Shown here: positions 29,823 to 41,099 of the stretch, piece by piece
How the letters are laid out: every line of letters begins with the position of its first letter
Numbering within the stretch: the stretch's first letter is position 1
Notes under the pieces: generated by a model
What the model saw: only the letters and a program-made list of their open reading frames with translations
Databases searched by the model: none
What the model was told of the DNA's origin: nothing
Assembly: GCF_001714725.1 (NCBI RefSeq)
Contig: NZ_CP016447.1
Span: forward strand, 2,371,001 to 2,435,000
Origin: Acidovorax sp. RAC01
GTDB lineage: Bacteria; Pseudomonadota; Gammaproteobacteria; Burkholderiales; Burkholderiaceae_C
Length of the DNA: 64,000 nucleotides
Direction: 5' to 3'
Translations under genes and position numbers: made by a program

Positions 29823-29999
29823 ATGCTGATCGTCCGCTGGCTGGCCCTGGCGCTGCTGCTGGCGGCTGCCGTGTGCTTTGGCCTTTATGCAGCGACGGGG
29901 CAGGCGCGTTACAAGCGGCTCGGGTTCGCCATCTTCAAGTGGACGGTGATTGCCGGGGTGGGCTTTTTCGCGGTGCTGCTGGTCGAGCGGCTGCGCTGA
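29823..29999 (+). CDS. Small two-helix membrane protein, unknown function
   Basis: 58 residues forming two hydrophobic helices (about 5-24 and 36-54) separated by a short basic loop QARYKRLGF. It begins 1 base after the lpxC stop, so it is probably co-translated with lpxC. I do not recognise a named family. The tight coupling suggests a real gene and perhaps a link to envelope synthesis, but there is no direct evidence. Confidence 0.65.
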   Translation: MLIVRWLALALLLAAAVCFGLYAATGQARYKRLGFAIFKWTVIAGVGFFAVLLVERLR

Positions 30000-30044
30000 A
30001 AGCCCCGCGGCGCGTGCGGATAGCCCTGCCCTATACTCCGGCCT

Positions 30045-32214
<2,170 letters not shown>

Positions 32215-32420
32215 CGCGTGGGTTGGTATTAGCCGTGCTTATGGATGCCCTGAGTTGCCGGCGCGCTGCGGCAGCTTGGGGAAACCCATAGGCCCGGAAA
32301 CAGGGCGTTACACCTACATTCATCGACCCCTTCGGCTCCCAAGGCCGGAGGCGGAGATCGCCGCCGTGGCATCAAAGTTGCTAACAGGTGGGTAATTGTG
32401 ATTATTTGTAAGGAAGTGCC

Positions 32421-34061
32421 ATGAACGCCCTGGGTCGCCTCTCGATTCGTACCCGTCTGTATTTCGGCACGGTCTTCTCCCTGATCCTGCTGGTGGTCAT
32501 CGGCGGCATGGGCTATCTCGCGCTGGACCGCACGCGCGACACGCTCGACAGCCTGTTTTCGCAGCGGGTGCAGACGTTGACCGACGTGGCCGAACTGCGC
32601 ACCACGCTGGGCGATCTGCGCCGCACCGAAAAAGACATCATCATCAGCTTCAACAACTCGGTGGAGGTCGCGTCCCTGCGTGAATCGTGGGGCAAGGCGC
32701 TGGCCGGCCTGACCAAGGGGCTGGGTCAGGTGCGCCAAACCCAGGCGGGCGATGCCGGTTTTGTCGAGGCCATCGGCAAGGCCCTGGTCGAGGTCAAGGA
32801 GTACGAAAAAGGCATCGCGCCGGTCTTCGAGCAGATCGAGCGGGCGCAGATCGACGGAGCCGTGGGCGGTGCCTACGCCGACCGCCTCAAGAAGCACATG
32901 GAAGCCACGGACCAACTGCTGCTCGGGCTGGCCGGCACCGCACGCGACAAGATGGAAGAAGCCCGCAAAGGGGTGAACACGCTGACCTCCACCATGTCGG
33001 GGCTGATTGCGGGCGCGCTGCTGCTGGCGCTGGCCGTGCTGATTCCGCTCACGTTCTTCAGTGTGCGTTCCATCCTGCAGTCGCTGGCACAGGCCAGCAC
33101 GCTGGCCGAGCGCATTGCCGCAGGCGACCTCACACATGACGTCAAGGCCACCTCGCAGGACGAAGTGGGCCAGCTGGTGGGAGCCATGGGCCGCATGCAG
33201 GATGCACTGCGCGGGCTGGTGCACCAGGTGCAGGAGGCCGCCAACAACATCTCTACCGCCAGTTCGGAAATCGCTTCGGGCAACCATGACCTGAGCCACC
33301 GTACCGAGCAGACAGCGGCCAACCTCGAAGAGACCGCATCCTCGATGGAGCTTCTGACCAGTGCGTTGCAGGGCAACGCCCAGTCCTCGCGCCAGGCCAG
33401 CGAGTTCGCCGCCACTGCCGCAGAAGTGGCCGCGCGCGGCGGCGCCGTGGTGGCCGATGTGGTCACCACCATGGACCAGATCACGGCCAGCTCGCGCAAG
33501 ATCGCCGACATCACGGGTGTCATCGATTCCATCGCTTTCCAGACCAACATCCTGGCGTTGAACGCAGCGGTGGAGGCCGCCCGTGCAGGCGAGCAGGGGC
33601 GAGGCTTTGCCGTGGTGGCCAGCGAAGTGCGTACGCTGGCCCAGCGCAGTGCGGCGGCAGCGCATGAAATCAAGGGCCTGATCAGCTCGTCGGTGGAACG
33701 CGTGGAGGACGGCTCGCGCCTGGTCACGCAAGCGGGCGCCACCATGACCGAGATCGTGGGCAGCGTGCGCCGGGTGGCCGGCATCATCAGCGAGCTGACC
33801 GTATCGTCTGCCGAGCAGAGCGACAACGTGGGCCATATCAGCCAGTCGGTCAGCCAGCTGGACAACATGACACAGCAAAACGCGGCGCTGGTCGAAGAAT
33901 CTACCGCGGCATCCGAATCGCTGCGCGAGCAGGCCGTGCAGCTCACCAGCGCGGTGAGCCAATTCAAGCTGCAGGACGGCGGCCGGCGCCATCAGGCGAC
34001 GGTGCATGCGCCTGCCACACTCGCAGCGCGCGGGCCAGGGCAGGCGCTCAGGCTGAAATAG
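32421..34061 (+). CDS. Methyl-accepting chemotaxis protein, four-helix-bundle sensor type
   Basis: Chemoreceptor of 546 residues. TM1 is near 13-33. A helical periplasmic domain (about 35-190) has the 4HB_MCP pattern, including [19 protein letters not shown]2 is near 192-213, then HAMP ([21 protein letters not shown]) and the signalling tip [32 protein letters not shown]. The tail is basic and lacks an xWxxF motif, unlike the receptor at 26858. AAGGAAG lies 6 bases before the ATG. It is a single gene with an unknown ligand. Confidence 0.92.
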   Translation: MNALGRLSIRTRLYFGTVFSLILLVVIGGMGYLALDRTRDTLDSLFSQRVQTLTDVAELRTTLGDLRRTEKDIIISFNNSVEVASLRESWGKALAGLTKGLGQVRQTQAGDAGFVEAIGKALVEVKEYEKGIAPVFEQIERAQIDGAVGGAYADRLKKHMEATDQLLLGLAGTARDKMEEARKGVNTLTSTMSGLIAGALLLALAVLIPLTFFSVRSILQSLAQASTLAERIAAGDLTHDVKATSQDEVGQLVGAMGRMQDALRGLVHQVQEAANNISTASSEIASGNHDLSHRTEQTAANLEETASSMELLTSALQGNAQSSRQASEFAATAAEVAARGGAVVADVVTTMDQITASSRKIADITGVIDSIAFQTNILALNAAVEAARAGEQGRGFAVVASEVRTLAQRSAAAAHEIKGLISSSVERVEDGSRLVTQAGATMTEIVGSVRRVAGIISELTVSSAEQSDNVGHISQSVSQLDNMTQQNAALVEESTAASESLREQAVQLTSAVSQFKLQDGGRRHQATVHAPATLAARGPGQALRLK

Positions 34062-34156
34062 GCGGTGCCGGGCAGCCCGGGCAGTCACCCCGCCCGCATC
34101 GAACAGGCCTTCCGAAGCGCGCTGCCCCGCGGCGCGGCGCAGAGGGTCTTGGTCCC

Positions 34157-35488
34157 TCAGCCGCAAGCCTGAAACCGCACCTGTCGCGCGCCCAGCAGGC
34201 CCAGGCATGCGATTGCGCCGGTCAGTGCCCAGGTCCAGTGCCAGCCGCCCGCCTGGCCTGCCACCCAGGCCACGAGCGGCGGGCCCGCAAACTGCCCCGC
34301 ACAAGAACACTGCTGCATCCAGCCTACGGTGGTGGACACCGTTCGTTCACTGGGCGCGACCCGCACAGCGAGCGAAAACAGTACCGCCGGAATCAGCCCG
34401 CCCACGGCGGAAAACAGCAGCACGGCGGTGTAGCGGGCCAGCGGCATGTCGGCACTCCACGCTGCAAAAACGGGAATGGCTGTCAGCCCCATGCAGCCGA
34501 AACCCGCATAGAGCAGGTGCCGGGCGCACCAGCCCTTTTGCAGCAGCCGCCCGGCCGCCAGGTTGCCCAGCACGTTGACCCAGGCCACCAGGGCGGTCAG
34601 CGCGCCGGCTGCAGTGGCACCCACACCCGCCTGGGCGTACACCGCCGGCAAAAATCCGATGACGGCCAGCCATTGGCTGGAGTACGCCGCAAACAGCAGG
34701 GCGACCTGCCATGGGCCGCGCCGCGAGAGCGTGAGGCGCAATCTGGCCAGCCACAGGGACGTGTCGGGCTGTCCGGCCGCTGCCTCGGTCATGGGGCGCC
34801 GCGCCGCATCGGACGGCACCTTCCACAACACCCACGCTGCGATGCCCAGCGATGCCGCCGCGAGCAGCCCCCACCAGCCTTGCCAGCCCAGCCACGCCAT
34901 GGCCAGCGGCCCACCCAGCAAGGCCAGGGCAATGCCGGTGCCCATGTAGGTGCCCCACAGGCCCAGGTACAGCGGCAGTTGCGCAGGCCGCACCAGTTGC
35001 CGGATGAGGCTGGGAGCAGGTAGCGCGGCCAGCAAAAAGCCCGCACCTTCGGCTGCGCGCAGCGCCAGCAGCAGGGCGGAGCCGTCCACCCACATGCCGG
35101 CCAGGCTTGCCCCGGCCAGCACGCACTGGCCCCATAGAACGCTGCGCCGAAGGCCCAGTCCGTCTGCCATCACACCGGCCACCACCCCTAGCGCCATGCC
35201 GGCAAGCTGCACCGCCGACAGCAGAAAGCCAGCTTGCAACAGGCTCACACCCAGTGACTCCTGCAGTACCGGGATCGCTGGCGCCATCTTTCCCACGTGC
35301 ATGGCCGCCACGATGCCTGAAAGCACCACGATCCATGCAGGGGGCACGGGCAGGGTGCTGCGGCTGACGGTGGCGCGAGCTGGCTCGGTGGGCGAAATCA
35401 CGTCACGGTCTCCAAAAAGGGCATGGGCCATGCTGGAGGGCTCGCGCGGTGAGCCGCGGGCCCCGGCAATGTCCACACCGGTATCCAT
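34157..35488 (-). CDS. Major facilitator superfamily transporter, CynX/NimT-like
   Basis: Inner-membrane transporter of 443 residues with about twelve hydrophobic segments in two halves. VMADGLGLRRSVLWGQ after TM2 resembles the MFS A-motif loop. The first ~45 residues are polar; Met20 (MAHALFG) is an alternative start that would trim them. The overall look is that of the CynX/NimT exporters for small organic anions, but the substrate cannot be assigned. It lies downstream of gspE on the same strand with an 89-base gap, in the place where gspF might be expected. Confidence 0.8.
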   Translation of the reverse strand: MDTGVDIAGARGSPREPSSMAHALFGDRDVISPTEPARATVSRSTLPVPPAWIVVLSGIVAAMHVGKMAPAIPVLQESLGVSLLQAGFLLSAVQLAGMALGVVAGVMADGLGLRRSVLWGQCVLAGASLAGMWVDGSALLLALRAAEGAGFLLAALPAPSLIRQLVRPAQLPLYLGLWGTYMGTGIALALLGGPLAMAWLGWQGWWGLLAAASLGIAAWVLWKVPSDAARRPMTEAAAGQPDTSLWLARLRLTLSRRGPWQVALLFAAYSSQWLAVIGFLPAVYAQAGVGATAAGALTALVAWVNVLGNLAAGRLLQKGWCARHLLYAGFGCMGLTAIPVFAAWSADMPLARYTAVLLFSAVGGLIPAVLFSLAVRVAPSERTVSTTVGWMQQCSCAGQFAGPPLVAWVAGQAGGWHWTWALTGAIACLGLLGARQVRFQACG

Positions 35489-35577
35489 TGCAAAAAGGCC
35501 TCGCGCCGACCGGGCCGGCAGCTTCGCTTTGTCAGGGGCGCAGCGCGCTCAGGCGCCCCCATCGGGTCGCAAGGTGC

Positions 35578-36966
35578 TCAGTCCCGCGTCACCCGCACAA
35601 CCTCTTCGCGGCTGGTAATGCCGGCGGCAATCAGCCGTTCGCCGTCATCGCGCATCAGTGCCATGCCGCCTGCCAATGCCGCGGCGCGGATGTCGGCCTC
35701 GGCAGCCTGGTTGTGGATCTGCGCCCGGATGGCGTCGGTGGTGACCAGCAGTTCGAACACGCCCGTGCGGCCGGCATAGCCTGTTTGCCCGCACTGCTCG
35801 CAGCCCTTGCCTTCGCAATGCGTGCAGTATTTGCGCACCAGCCGCTGGGCCAGCACGCCGAGCAGTGACGACGACAGCAGGAACGGCTCCACCCCCATGT
35901 CGGTCAGGCGCGTCACGGCGCTGGCTGCATCGTTGGTGTGCAGGGTGGCCAGCACCAGGTGGCCCGTCAGCGAGGCCTGGATGGCGATCTGCGCGGTTTC
36001 GAAATCGCGGATTTCACCAATCATGATGATGTCCGGGTCCTGCCGCAGGATGGCACGCAGGGCCTTGGCAAACGTCAGCTCGATCTTGCTGTTGACCTGC
36101 GTCTGCCCCACGCCGGGCAGTTCGTATTCGATGGGGTCTTCCACCGTCATGATGTTGTTGCGCGTGGCATCGAGCCGGCCCAGCGCTGCATACAGCGTGG
36201 TCGTCTTGCCCGAGCCGGTGGGCCCCGTCACCAGGATGATGCCGTGCGGCTGGCCGATGAGGCCTTCAAAGCGCGAAAGCGTTTCGCCCTGCATGCCCAC
36301 CGCCTCCAGGCTGAGCTTGCTTTCGCTCTTGTCCAGGAGACGCAGCACCGCGCGTTCGCCATGGGCGCTGGGCAGGGTGGACACGCGCACATCGATGGCG
36401 CGTGTGCCCAGGCGCAGGCTGATGCGGCCGTCCTGCGGCAAGCGCTTTTCGCTGATGTCCAGGTCGGCCATGATCTTCAGGCGCGAGATCAGGGCCGCGT
36501 GCAGCGCGCGGTTGGGCTGCACCACCTCGCGCAACGTGCCGTCCACCCGAAAGCGCACGCTGGAATGGCGCTCATAAGGCTCGATGTGGATGTCGCTGGC
36601 GCCATCGCGCGCAGCCTGCGTGAGCAGGGCGTTGAGCATGCGGATGATGGGCGCATCGCCGGCCGATTCCAGCAGGTCTTCCACCGCCGGCAGCTCCTGC
36701 ATCATGCGCGAGAGGTCGGCGTCGCTCTCGACCTCGCTCACCACCGTGGCGGCGCTCGATTCGCTGTGCGAATACGCGGCGCTGATGCGCTGGGCCAGGG
36801 CTGCCGCTTCCAGGGGCAGCATCTGCTGCACCGGGTGCTTGCGCAGCACCTCCGACAACGCCCCCGCGTCGGGGTGCGGCCCATGCCACAGCACAAGCTG
36901 GTGGCCGTCGTCCTCCAGCAGCAGCTGGGCCGTGCGGGCAAAGGCGTAGGGCAGGGGATGGCGCAT
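35578..36966 (-). CDS. gspE: GspE, type II secretion ATPase
   Basis: Cytoplasmic hexameric ATPase of 462 residues that powers the T2SS pseudopilus. It contains [12 protein letters not shown], Walker [11 protein letters not shown] (about 244), the Asp box [11 protein letters not shown], Walker [14 protein letters not shown], and the His box LATLHTNDA. The tetracysteine zinc module is unusually compact, CTHC then CEQC with four residues between, where GspE typically has about 30. The N-terminal N1E domain is short. The gene is 24 bases downstream of gspD. No gspF follows. Confidence 0.96.
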   Translation of the reverse strand: MRHPLPYAFARTAQLLLEDDGHQLVLWHGPHPDAGALSEVLRKHPVQQMLPLEAAALAQRISAAYSHSESSAATVVSEVESDADLSRMMQELPAVEDLLESAGDAPIIRMLNALLTQAARDGASDIHIEPYERHSSVRFRVDGTLREVVQPNRALHAALISRLKIMADLDISEKRLPQDGRISLRLGTRAIDVRVSTLPSAHGERAVLRLLDKSESKLSLEAVGMQGETLSRFEGLIGQPHGIILVTGPTGSGKTTTLYAALGRLDATRNNIMTVEDPIEYELPGVGQTQVNSKIELTFAKALRAILRQDPDIIMIGEIRDFETAQIAIQASLTGHLVLATLHTNDAASAVTRLTDMGVEPFLLSSSLLGVLAQRLVRKYCTHCEGKGCEQCGQTGYAGRTGVFELLVTTDAIRAQIHNQAAEADIRAAALAGGMALMRDDGERLIAAGITSREEVVRVTRD

Positions 36967-36990
36967 GGAGCAGGTCAGTGAAGGATTCGG

Positions 36991-39639
36991 TCAGAGCGCC
37001 TGGGGCGACACCGTGGCGGAAAGGGATTGGGCGCGCACCGTGGCGGCAGCGGCTTCTGCGGCCTCCAGGCTGGCGTAGGGGCCCACGCGCACGCGGGTGA
37101 GCGCACCGCGGTTGGTGTCCACCGACTGCATCGACATGGGCAGGGCCATGTTGCGCAGCTTGGTCATGGCTGCGCGGGCCTCGGCGTCCTTGCCGAACAC
37201 GCCGACGTTGACGTAGTACTGGGTTGCCGAAGCGGCCGGGCTGGCCGCGGCCAGCGGGGTGTTGGTGCCTGGTACGGCGCTGCTTTGTGGCACGCCCTGG
37301 GGCGCCACCGGCGCTGGCACAGCCTGCGGCAGGGGGGCAGGTGTGAGCTGCTGCATGGGTTGCGGCACCGGCGTGGTCGCAGGGGCTGGCTGCTGCGGCT
37401 GGCCTGCACCAACGCCATTGCGCTGCGGCAGCGCGGGCAAAACCGGGGCTCCGGTGACCGAGCCCATCACCACGCTCGACGGCGGCTGTGTGGCCTGCTG
37501 CAGCGCGCGGATGGCTTCGTAGCGGTCCACCATCAGCGCATCGCTGGTGGCGTTGTCACGCACCACGATGGGGCGCAGGAAGACCATCAGGTTGGTCTTG
37601 GTGCGCGAGCGGTTTTCACTGCGGAACAGGCCGCCCACCACCGGCAAGTCGCCCATCACCGGGACCTTGTCCTGGCCCTGCTGGTAGCTGTCTTCCAGCA
37701 GGCCGCCAATCACGATGATGGCGCCGTCGTCCACGACCACATTCGATTCGATGGACCGCTTGCTGGTGCTGGGGCCGTTCACGTTGCCAACCGTGTTGCC
37801 GTCGATTTTGGAGACCTCCTGGTAGATCGCCATCTTCACGGTGCCGTTTTCGCTGATCTGCGGGCGCACCTTGAGCATCAGGCCCACATCCTTGCGTTCG
37901 ACGGTTTGAAACGGATTCAGGTTATTGCCCCCGCCGGTGTTGGCATACGAGCCTGTGACAAAGGGCACGTTGTTGCCGATCACGATGCGCGCTTCCTCGT
38001 TGTCCAGCGTCATCAGGTTGGGCGTGGAGAGCACGTTGGCGTCGCCGCTGTTTTGCAGGAAGTTGGCGAGTGCGCCCAGGTAGTACTGGCCGTTGATGCG
38101 CGGTGCCAGCCCCAGGTTCAGGCCCGCCCCCAGGTTGCCCGCGGCGCTGGCAATGCTGGTGGCGCTGCCACTGGCAATCGCGGCGGTCAGGCCGATGATG
38201 TTGGCCCCGGCTTGGCCGGAGTTGGTGCCGATCACGCCAATGGTGCCGTCGCCCTGTTTGCCCAGCAGGCTCTGCCACTGGATGCCGAACTCGGCCAGCT
38301 TGCTGGCCGATACCTCGACGATCAGGCTCTCGACCAGCACCTGCGCGCGGCGGCCGTCGAGCTTGTCGATCACGGTGCGCAGCTGTCGGTACAAAGGCTC
38401 GGGCGCGGTGATGATGAGCGAATTGGTGGTGGGGTCGGCCTGGATCTGGCCGCCGGTGGAGGGCTGGTTGCTGCTGCCACCGCTGGACCCAAGGCTGGCG
38501 CCGCCGCCGCCCAGCCCGCCATTGCCTCCCGACAAGCCGCCGCCGCTCAGCATGCCGCCGCTGTTGCCGGCGCCGCCGCTCAGGCCGCCGCCGCCCGTGG
38601 ACACCGGCGCGCTGCTGCCACCGCCCGATGCGGCCCCGCCGCCGCCATTGCCGTTGCCCATGGCGGCCATGGCAGCACGCAGGGTGGTGGCCAGCTTGGT
38701 GGCGTCGGCGTTCTTCAGGTACACCACATGGATGTTGCCGGTGGAGGCACTGCTGCCCGGCACGGGCGCCTGGTCCAGCCGGTCGACCAGCGCGCGCACC
38801 TGGGCCACGCGGGCCGGGTTGGCGGCGCGCAGGATCAGCGAGTTGCTGCGCGGCTCGGCGATCAGCGTGGTCTTGAAGGAGGTGTCGGCCTGGCCCTGCG
38901 CCGCCGCGGGTGCAGCACCGTTGCCGCCCCCGCCGTCAATCAGGCGCGCCACCAGCGGCGCCAGGTCGGCAGCCACGGCGTTGCGCAGCGGGATCACTTC
39001 CACGTCGCTGGCGTTGGAGACATCCATGGCCGCCACGATGCGCGCCAGGCGCTGCAGGTTGTCGGCGTAGTCCGTGATCACCAGCGAGTTGTTGCCGGGG
39101 TTCACGTTGATGGTGTTGTTGGGGCTGATCAGCGGGCGCAGCACCGGCACCAGGTTGGCCGCGTTTTCAAAGTTGAGCTTGAAGATCTGCGTGACGATCT
39201 GCCCGCCTGCGGGCGCGCTGCCGGCGTTGCCCTGCACCACGCTCACACTGCCGCCCTGCAGCTTGGCGTCGGCCTCGGGCACCACCTTGTACAGACCTGC
39301 GGATTCCACCACCGTGAAGCCCTGCAGCCGCAGGGCCGCCAGAAACTGCTGGAAGGCCCCGGCGGGCGTCACGGGGCGCTCGGTCACCAGATTGAGCTGG
39401 CCGCGAACGCGGGGGTCCACCACCACGTTGCGCCCGGTGATGGTGGCCATGGTGCGGGCCACGGCTTCGATCTCGGCATTGGCGAAGTTGAGCGTGACCG
39501 GTTCACCCGCGCGCACGCTGCCGGTGGCCGTGCTGATGGACGTTTGGGCGCCAATCTGGCCGTTAGCGCAGGCAAGTATTGCCCCTGTAGCTATTAATTT
39601 AAGAGCGAAGCCCAGGCGTGGTGGAAACAGGAAAGTCAT
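36991..39639 (-). CDS. gspD: GspD, T2SS outer-membrane secretin with C-terminal SPOR domain
   Basis: Secretin channel of 882 residues. A signal peptide is followed by N0 (VTLNFANAEIEAVARTMA), N1-N3 modules (KLNFENAANLVPVLRPL; DVEVIPLRNAVAADLAPLV; IHVVYLKNADATKLATTLR), a Gly-rich insert (about 335-400), and the secretin core with VLSTPNLMTLDNEEARIVIGNNVPFVTG and VPVMGDLPVVGGLFR. After a Pro/Gln linker, residues ~804-882 form a SPOR-like domain (QYYVNVGVF, RVRVGPYASLEAAEAA) that would bind glycan strands lacking stem peptides. This fusion is unusual. The signal peptide is partly encoded by an AT-rich repeat and holds a Cys (ILAC) that is only a weak lipobox. Confidence 0.95.
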   Translation of the reverse strand: MTFLFPPRLGFALKLIATGAILACANGQIGAQTSISTATGSVRAGEPVTLNFANAEIEAVARTMATITGRNVVVDPRVRGQLNLVTERPVTPAGAFQQFLAALRLQGFTVVESAGLYKVVPEADAKLQGGSVSVVQGNAGSAPAGGQIVTQIFKLNFENAANLVPVLRPLISPNNTINVNPGNNSLVITDYADNLQRLARIVAAMDVSNASDVEVIPLRNAVAADLAPLVARLIDGGGGNGAAPAAAQGQADTSFKTTLIAEPRSNSLILRAANPARVAQVRALVDRLDQAPVPGSSASTGNIHVVYLKNADATKLATTLRAAMAAMGNGNGGGGAASGGGSSAPVSTGGGGLSGGAGNSGGMLSGGGLSGGNGGLGGGGASLGSSGGSSNQPSTGGQIQADPTTNSLIITAPEPLYRQLRTVIDKLDGRRAQVLVESLIVEVSASKLAEFGIQWQSLLGKQGDGTIGVIGTNSGQAGANIIGLTAAIASGSATSIASAAGNLGAGLNLGLAPRINGQYYLGALANFLQNSGDANVLSTPNLMTLDNEEARIVIGNNVPFVTGSYANTGGGNNLNPFQTVERKDVGLMLKVRPQISENGTVKMAIYQEVSKIDGNTVGNVNGPSTSKRSIESNVVVDDGAIIVIGGLLEDSYQQGQDKVPVMGDLPVVGGLFRSENRSRTKTNLMVFLRPIVVRDNATSDALMVDRYEAIRALQQATQPPSSVVMGSVTGAPVLPALPQRNGVGAGQPQQPAPATTPVPQPMQQLTPAPLPQAVPAPVAPQGVPQSSAVPGTNTPLAAASPAASATQYYVNVGVFGKDAEARAAMTKLRNMALPMSMQSVDTNRGALTRVRVGPYASLEAAEAAAATVRAQSLSATVSPQAL
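36994..37230 (-). other. SPOR domain coding region at the 3' end of gspD
   Basis: Encodes residues ~804-882 of GspD. The beta-alpha-beta-beta-alpha-beta pattern, YYVNVGVFGKDAEARAAMTK then LTRVRVGPYASLEAAEA and a final beta strand, matches SPOR (Sporulation related) repeats that bind denuded septal peptidoglycan. In frame, no stop between secretin and SPOR. Confidence 0.8.
39584..39620 (-). repeat. AT-rich dispersed repeat, copy 7 (gspD signal peptide)
   Basis: On the minus strand: GCTTCGCTCTTAAATTAATAGCTACAGGGGC. It encodes FALKLIATGAILA, the hydrophobic core of the GspD signal peptide. The match is to the left arm (TTAATAGCTAC) and a short right arm. Confidence 0.6.
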
Positions 39640-39643
39640 AGGT

Positions 39644-40456
39644 TCAACCCACGGTGATGATGGAGCGCGCGCCGCTGCGCCGTCCGATGATGTTCAGGAG
39701 ATTCGACAGCGCGGCCTCGCGCTCGGGCGTGGCGGCGCTGGCTTCGCCCGCAAAGCGCAGCCGGTTGCCCACCCACTGCCCCGTGCCGCTGAGCAGCAGG
39801 TGGCCTTCCAGCGTGGTCAGCGTGATGCCCGGCACCTCGCCGCCCTGCAGGGCCAGCCGGTAGCTGCCCATGGGCCGCAGCGTGGTCAGCCGGGTGGACA
39901 TGCCGCGCGCATCCAGCTGTGCCTGGCCGGCCAGCGCCATGCGGCCTGCAGCCCAGGTGGCCGTGAGCCCGGTAGTCTGCAGCACGAGCTGCCCCTGGGG
40001 TTGCAGTGTGTTCCAAGGCGTCCCCAGGCCTGACAGCAGCGCGGCGGGCCACTGGCTCTGGCCGTCCGACAGCGCCACCCGGGCGCCGCCCCAGCGCGGT
40101 TGTACCGCCACCTGCAGCGGCTGCGGGGTGCAGCACGACGCCTGCAGGTGTGCGCTCAGGCCCGTCCAGCCAGGGCGCAGTTGCCATTGCACGCGGCCGG
40201 GCAGGGCGGCCTGGTCCTGGCTGGCGGCACCGCCCGTCAGCACCAGCTGGGCCGAGCCCGACCACACGGTGCCGCGCGGCTGCAGCAGCAGTACCTGCCC
40301 GCCGGTCGCACGGGCCACCTGGCCCGTGAGCCACGCCGCAGGCGCAAATGCCACGATGGCCGGTACACCGCCCAGCAAAGCGCCCGCCATCGCCCACGCC
40401 CACGCAGTGCGGGGCATGCCAGTCGGCTGGGTGCGGTTGCGGGTGTTGCGTGCCAC
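39644..40456 (-). CDS. gspN: GspN, T2SS accessory protein
   Basis: Inner-membrane-anchored periplasmic T2SS component of about 270 residues. After MPRTAWAWAMAGALLGG and a hydrophobic segment comes LLLQPRGTVWSGSAQLVL, typical of GspN. The rest is beta-rich. The start is uncertain: GTG 40456 is chosen, ATG 40417 is possible, and an ATG at 40570 inside gspM would add residues with no family look. No good ribosome site supports any of them. The stop is 4 bases before gspD. Confidence 0.82.
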   Translation of the reverse strand: MARNTRNRTQPTGMPRTAWAWAMAGALLGGVPAIVAFAPAAWLTGQVARATGGQVLLLQPRGTVWSGSAQLVLTGGAASQDQAALPGRVQWQLRPGWTGLSAHLQASCCTPQPLQVAVQPRWGGARVALSDGQSQWPAALLSGLGTPWNTLQPQGQLVLQTTGLTATWAAGRMALAGQAQLDARGMSTRLTTLRPMGSYRLALQGGEVPGITLTTLEGHLLLSGTGQWVGNRLRFAGEASAATPEREAALSNLLNIIGRRSGARSIITVG

Positions 40457-40532
40457 GGGTTGGAGGGTGCCGGTCAAAAGTTTGAAAGAGAGGGTAGAGA
40501 AGTGCGGAGAACGCCAGCGGCCGTGCGGGTTT

Positions 40533-41099
40533 TCAGCGCCCGGCCGGCAGGGCCAGCACCAGCGTGCCATCCCAGCGCGGCGCGCCAGAGGGTGCCGCGC
40601 CCAGCGTGGCCGCGCCGGCCGCCGTTGCAGGTGCCGGTGCAGCGGCGCTGCGCACCAGCCGCGCCTCGACCGGCGACGCGTGCGCGTTGCTGCGTGCCTG
40701 CGCCAGCCACTGGGCCAGGCCGTCAGCGGGTGCGCCCTTGAGGACCACCGTCACACGGTCGCCCACCACGTTGAGTTGGCCCGCAGGCCCCAGGCGCTGC
40801 GTGAGGGCTGTGCGCAGCGTGCCCGCCGAATCCTTGGGGTTGCTGCGCGGTGCCGACTGGAGCTGCTGCGCCTCGGCCTGCAGCGCCAGCATGCGCTGCA
40901 TCTGCGTATCCAGTTCGGCATGGCGTGCGGGGGCGTTGCGCAGTGTGGCCAGGGCCGGCGCCAGGGCCACCCACCACAGCAACGCCAGCGCAACGATGGC
41001 GCCCGCGGCCAGCACCAGGCTCTGTTCGCGCGGGGCCAGGGCTTTCCAGCGGGCCTGCAGGGTGGCGGTGAGTGCAGTGGCCTGGGTCATTTGCGTCAT
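40533..41099 (-). CDS. gspM: GspM, T2SS inner-membrane protein
   Basis: Bitopic inner-membrane protein of 188 residues that pairs with GspL. A short cytoplasmic N-terminus with LAPREQ is followed by one membrane helix (about 28-47, SLVLAAGAIVALALLWWVAL), a coiled coil (RHAELDTQMQRMLALQAEAQ) and a ferredoxin-like periplasmic domain. The ATG overlaps the gspL stop (ATGA). Confidence 0.9.
   Translation of the reverse strand: MTQMTQATALTATLQARWKALAPREQSLVLAAGAIVALALLWWVALAPALATLRNAPARHAELDTQMQRMLALQAEAQQLQSAPRSNPKDSAGTLRTALTQRLGPAGQLNVVGDRVTVVLKGAPADGLAQWLAQARSNAHASPVEARLVRSAAAPAPATAAGAATLGAAPSGAPRWDGTLVLALPAGR

Noticed and set aside
37027..39597. Very long open frame antisense to gspD (plus strand)
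   Set aside because: It mirrors the GC-rich gspD gene, has no domain and a His/Gly/Gln-rich composition typical of a shadow frame.
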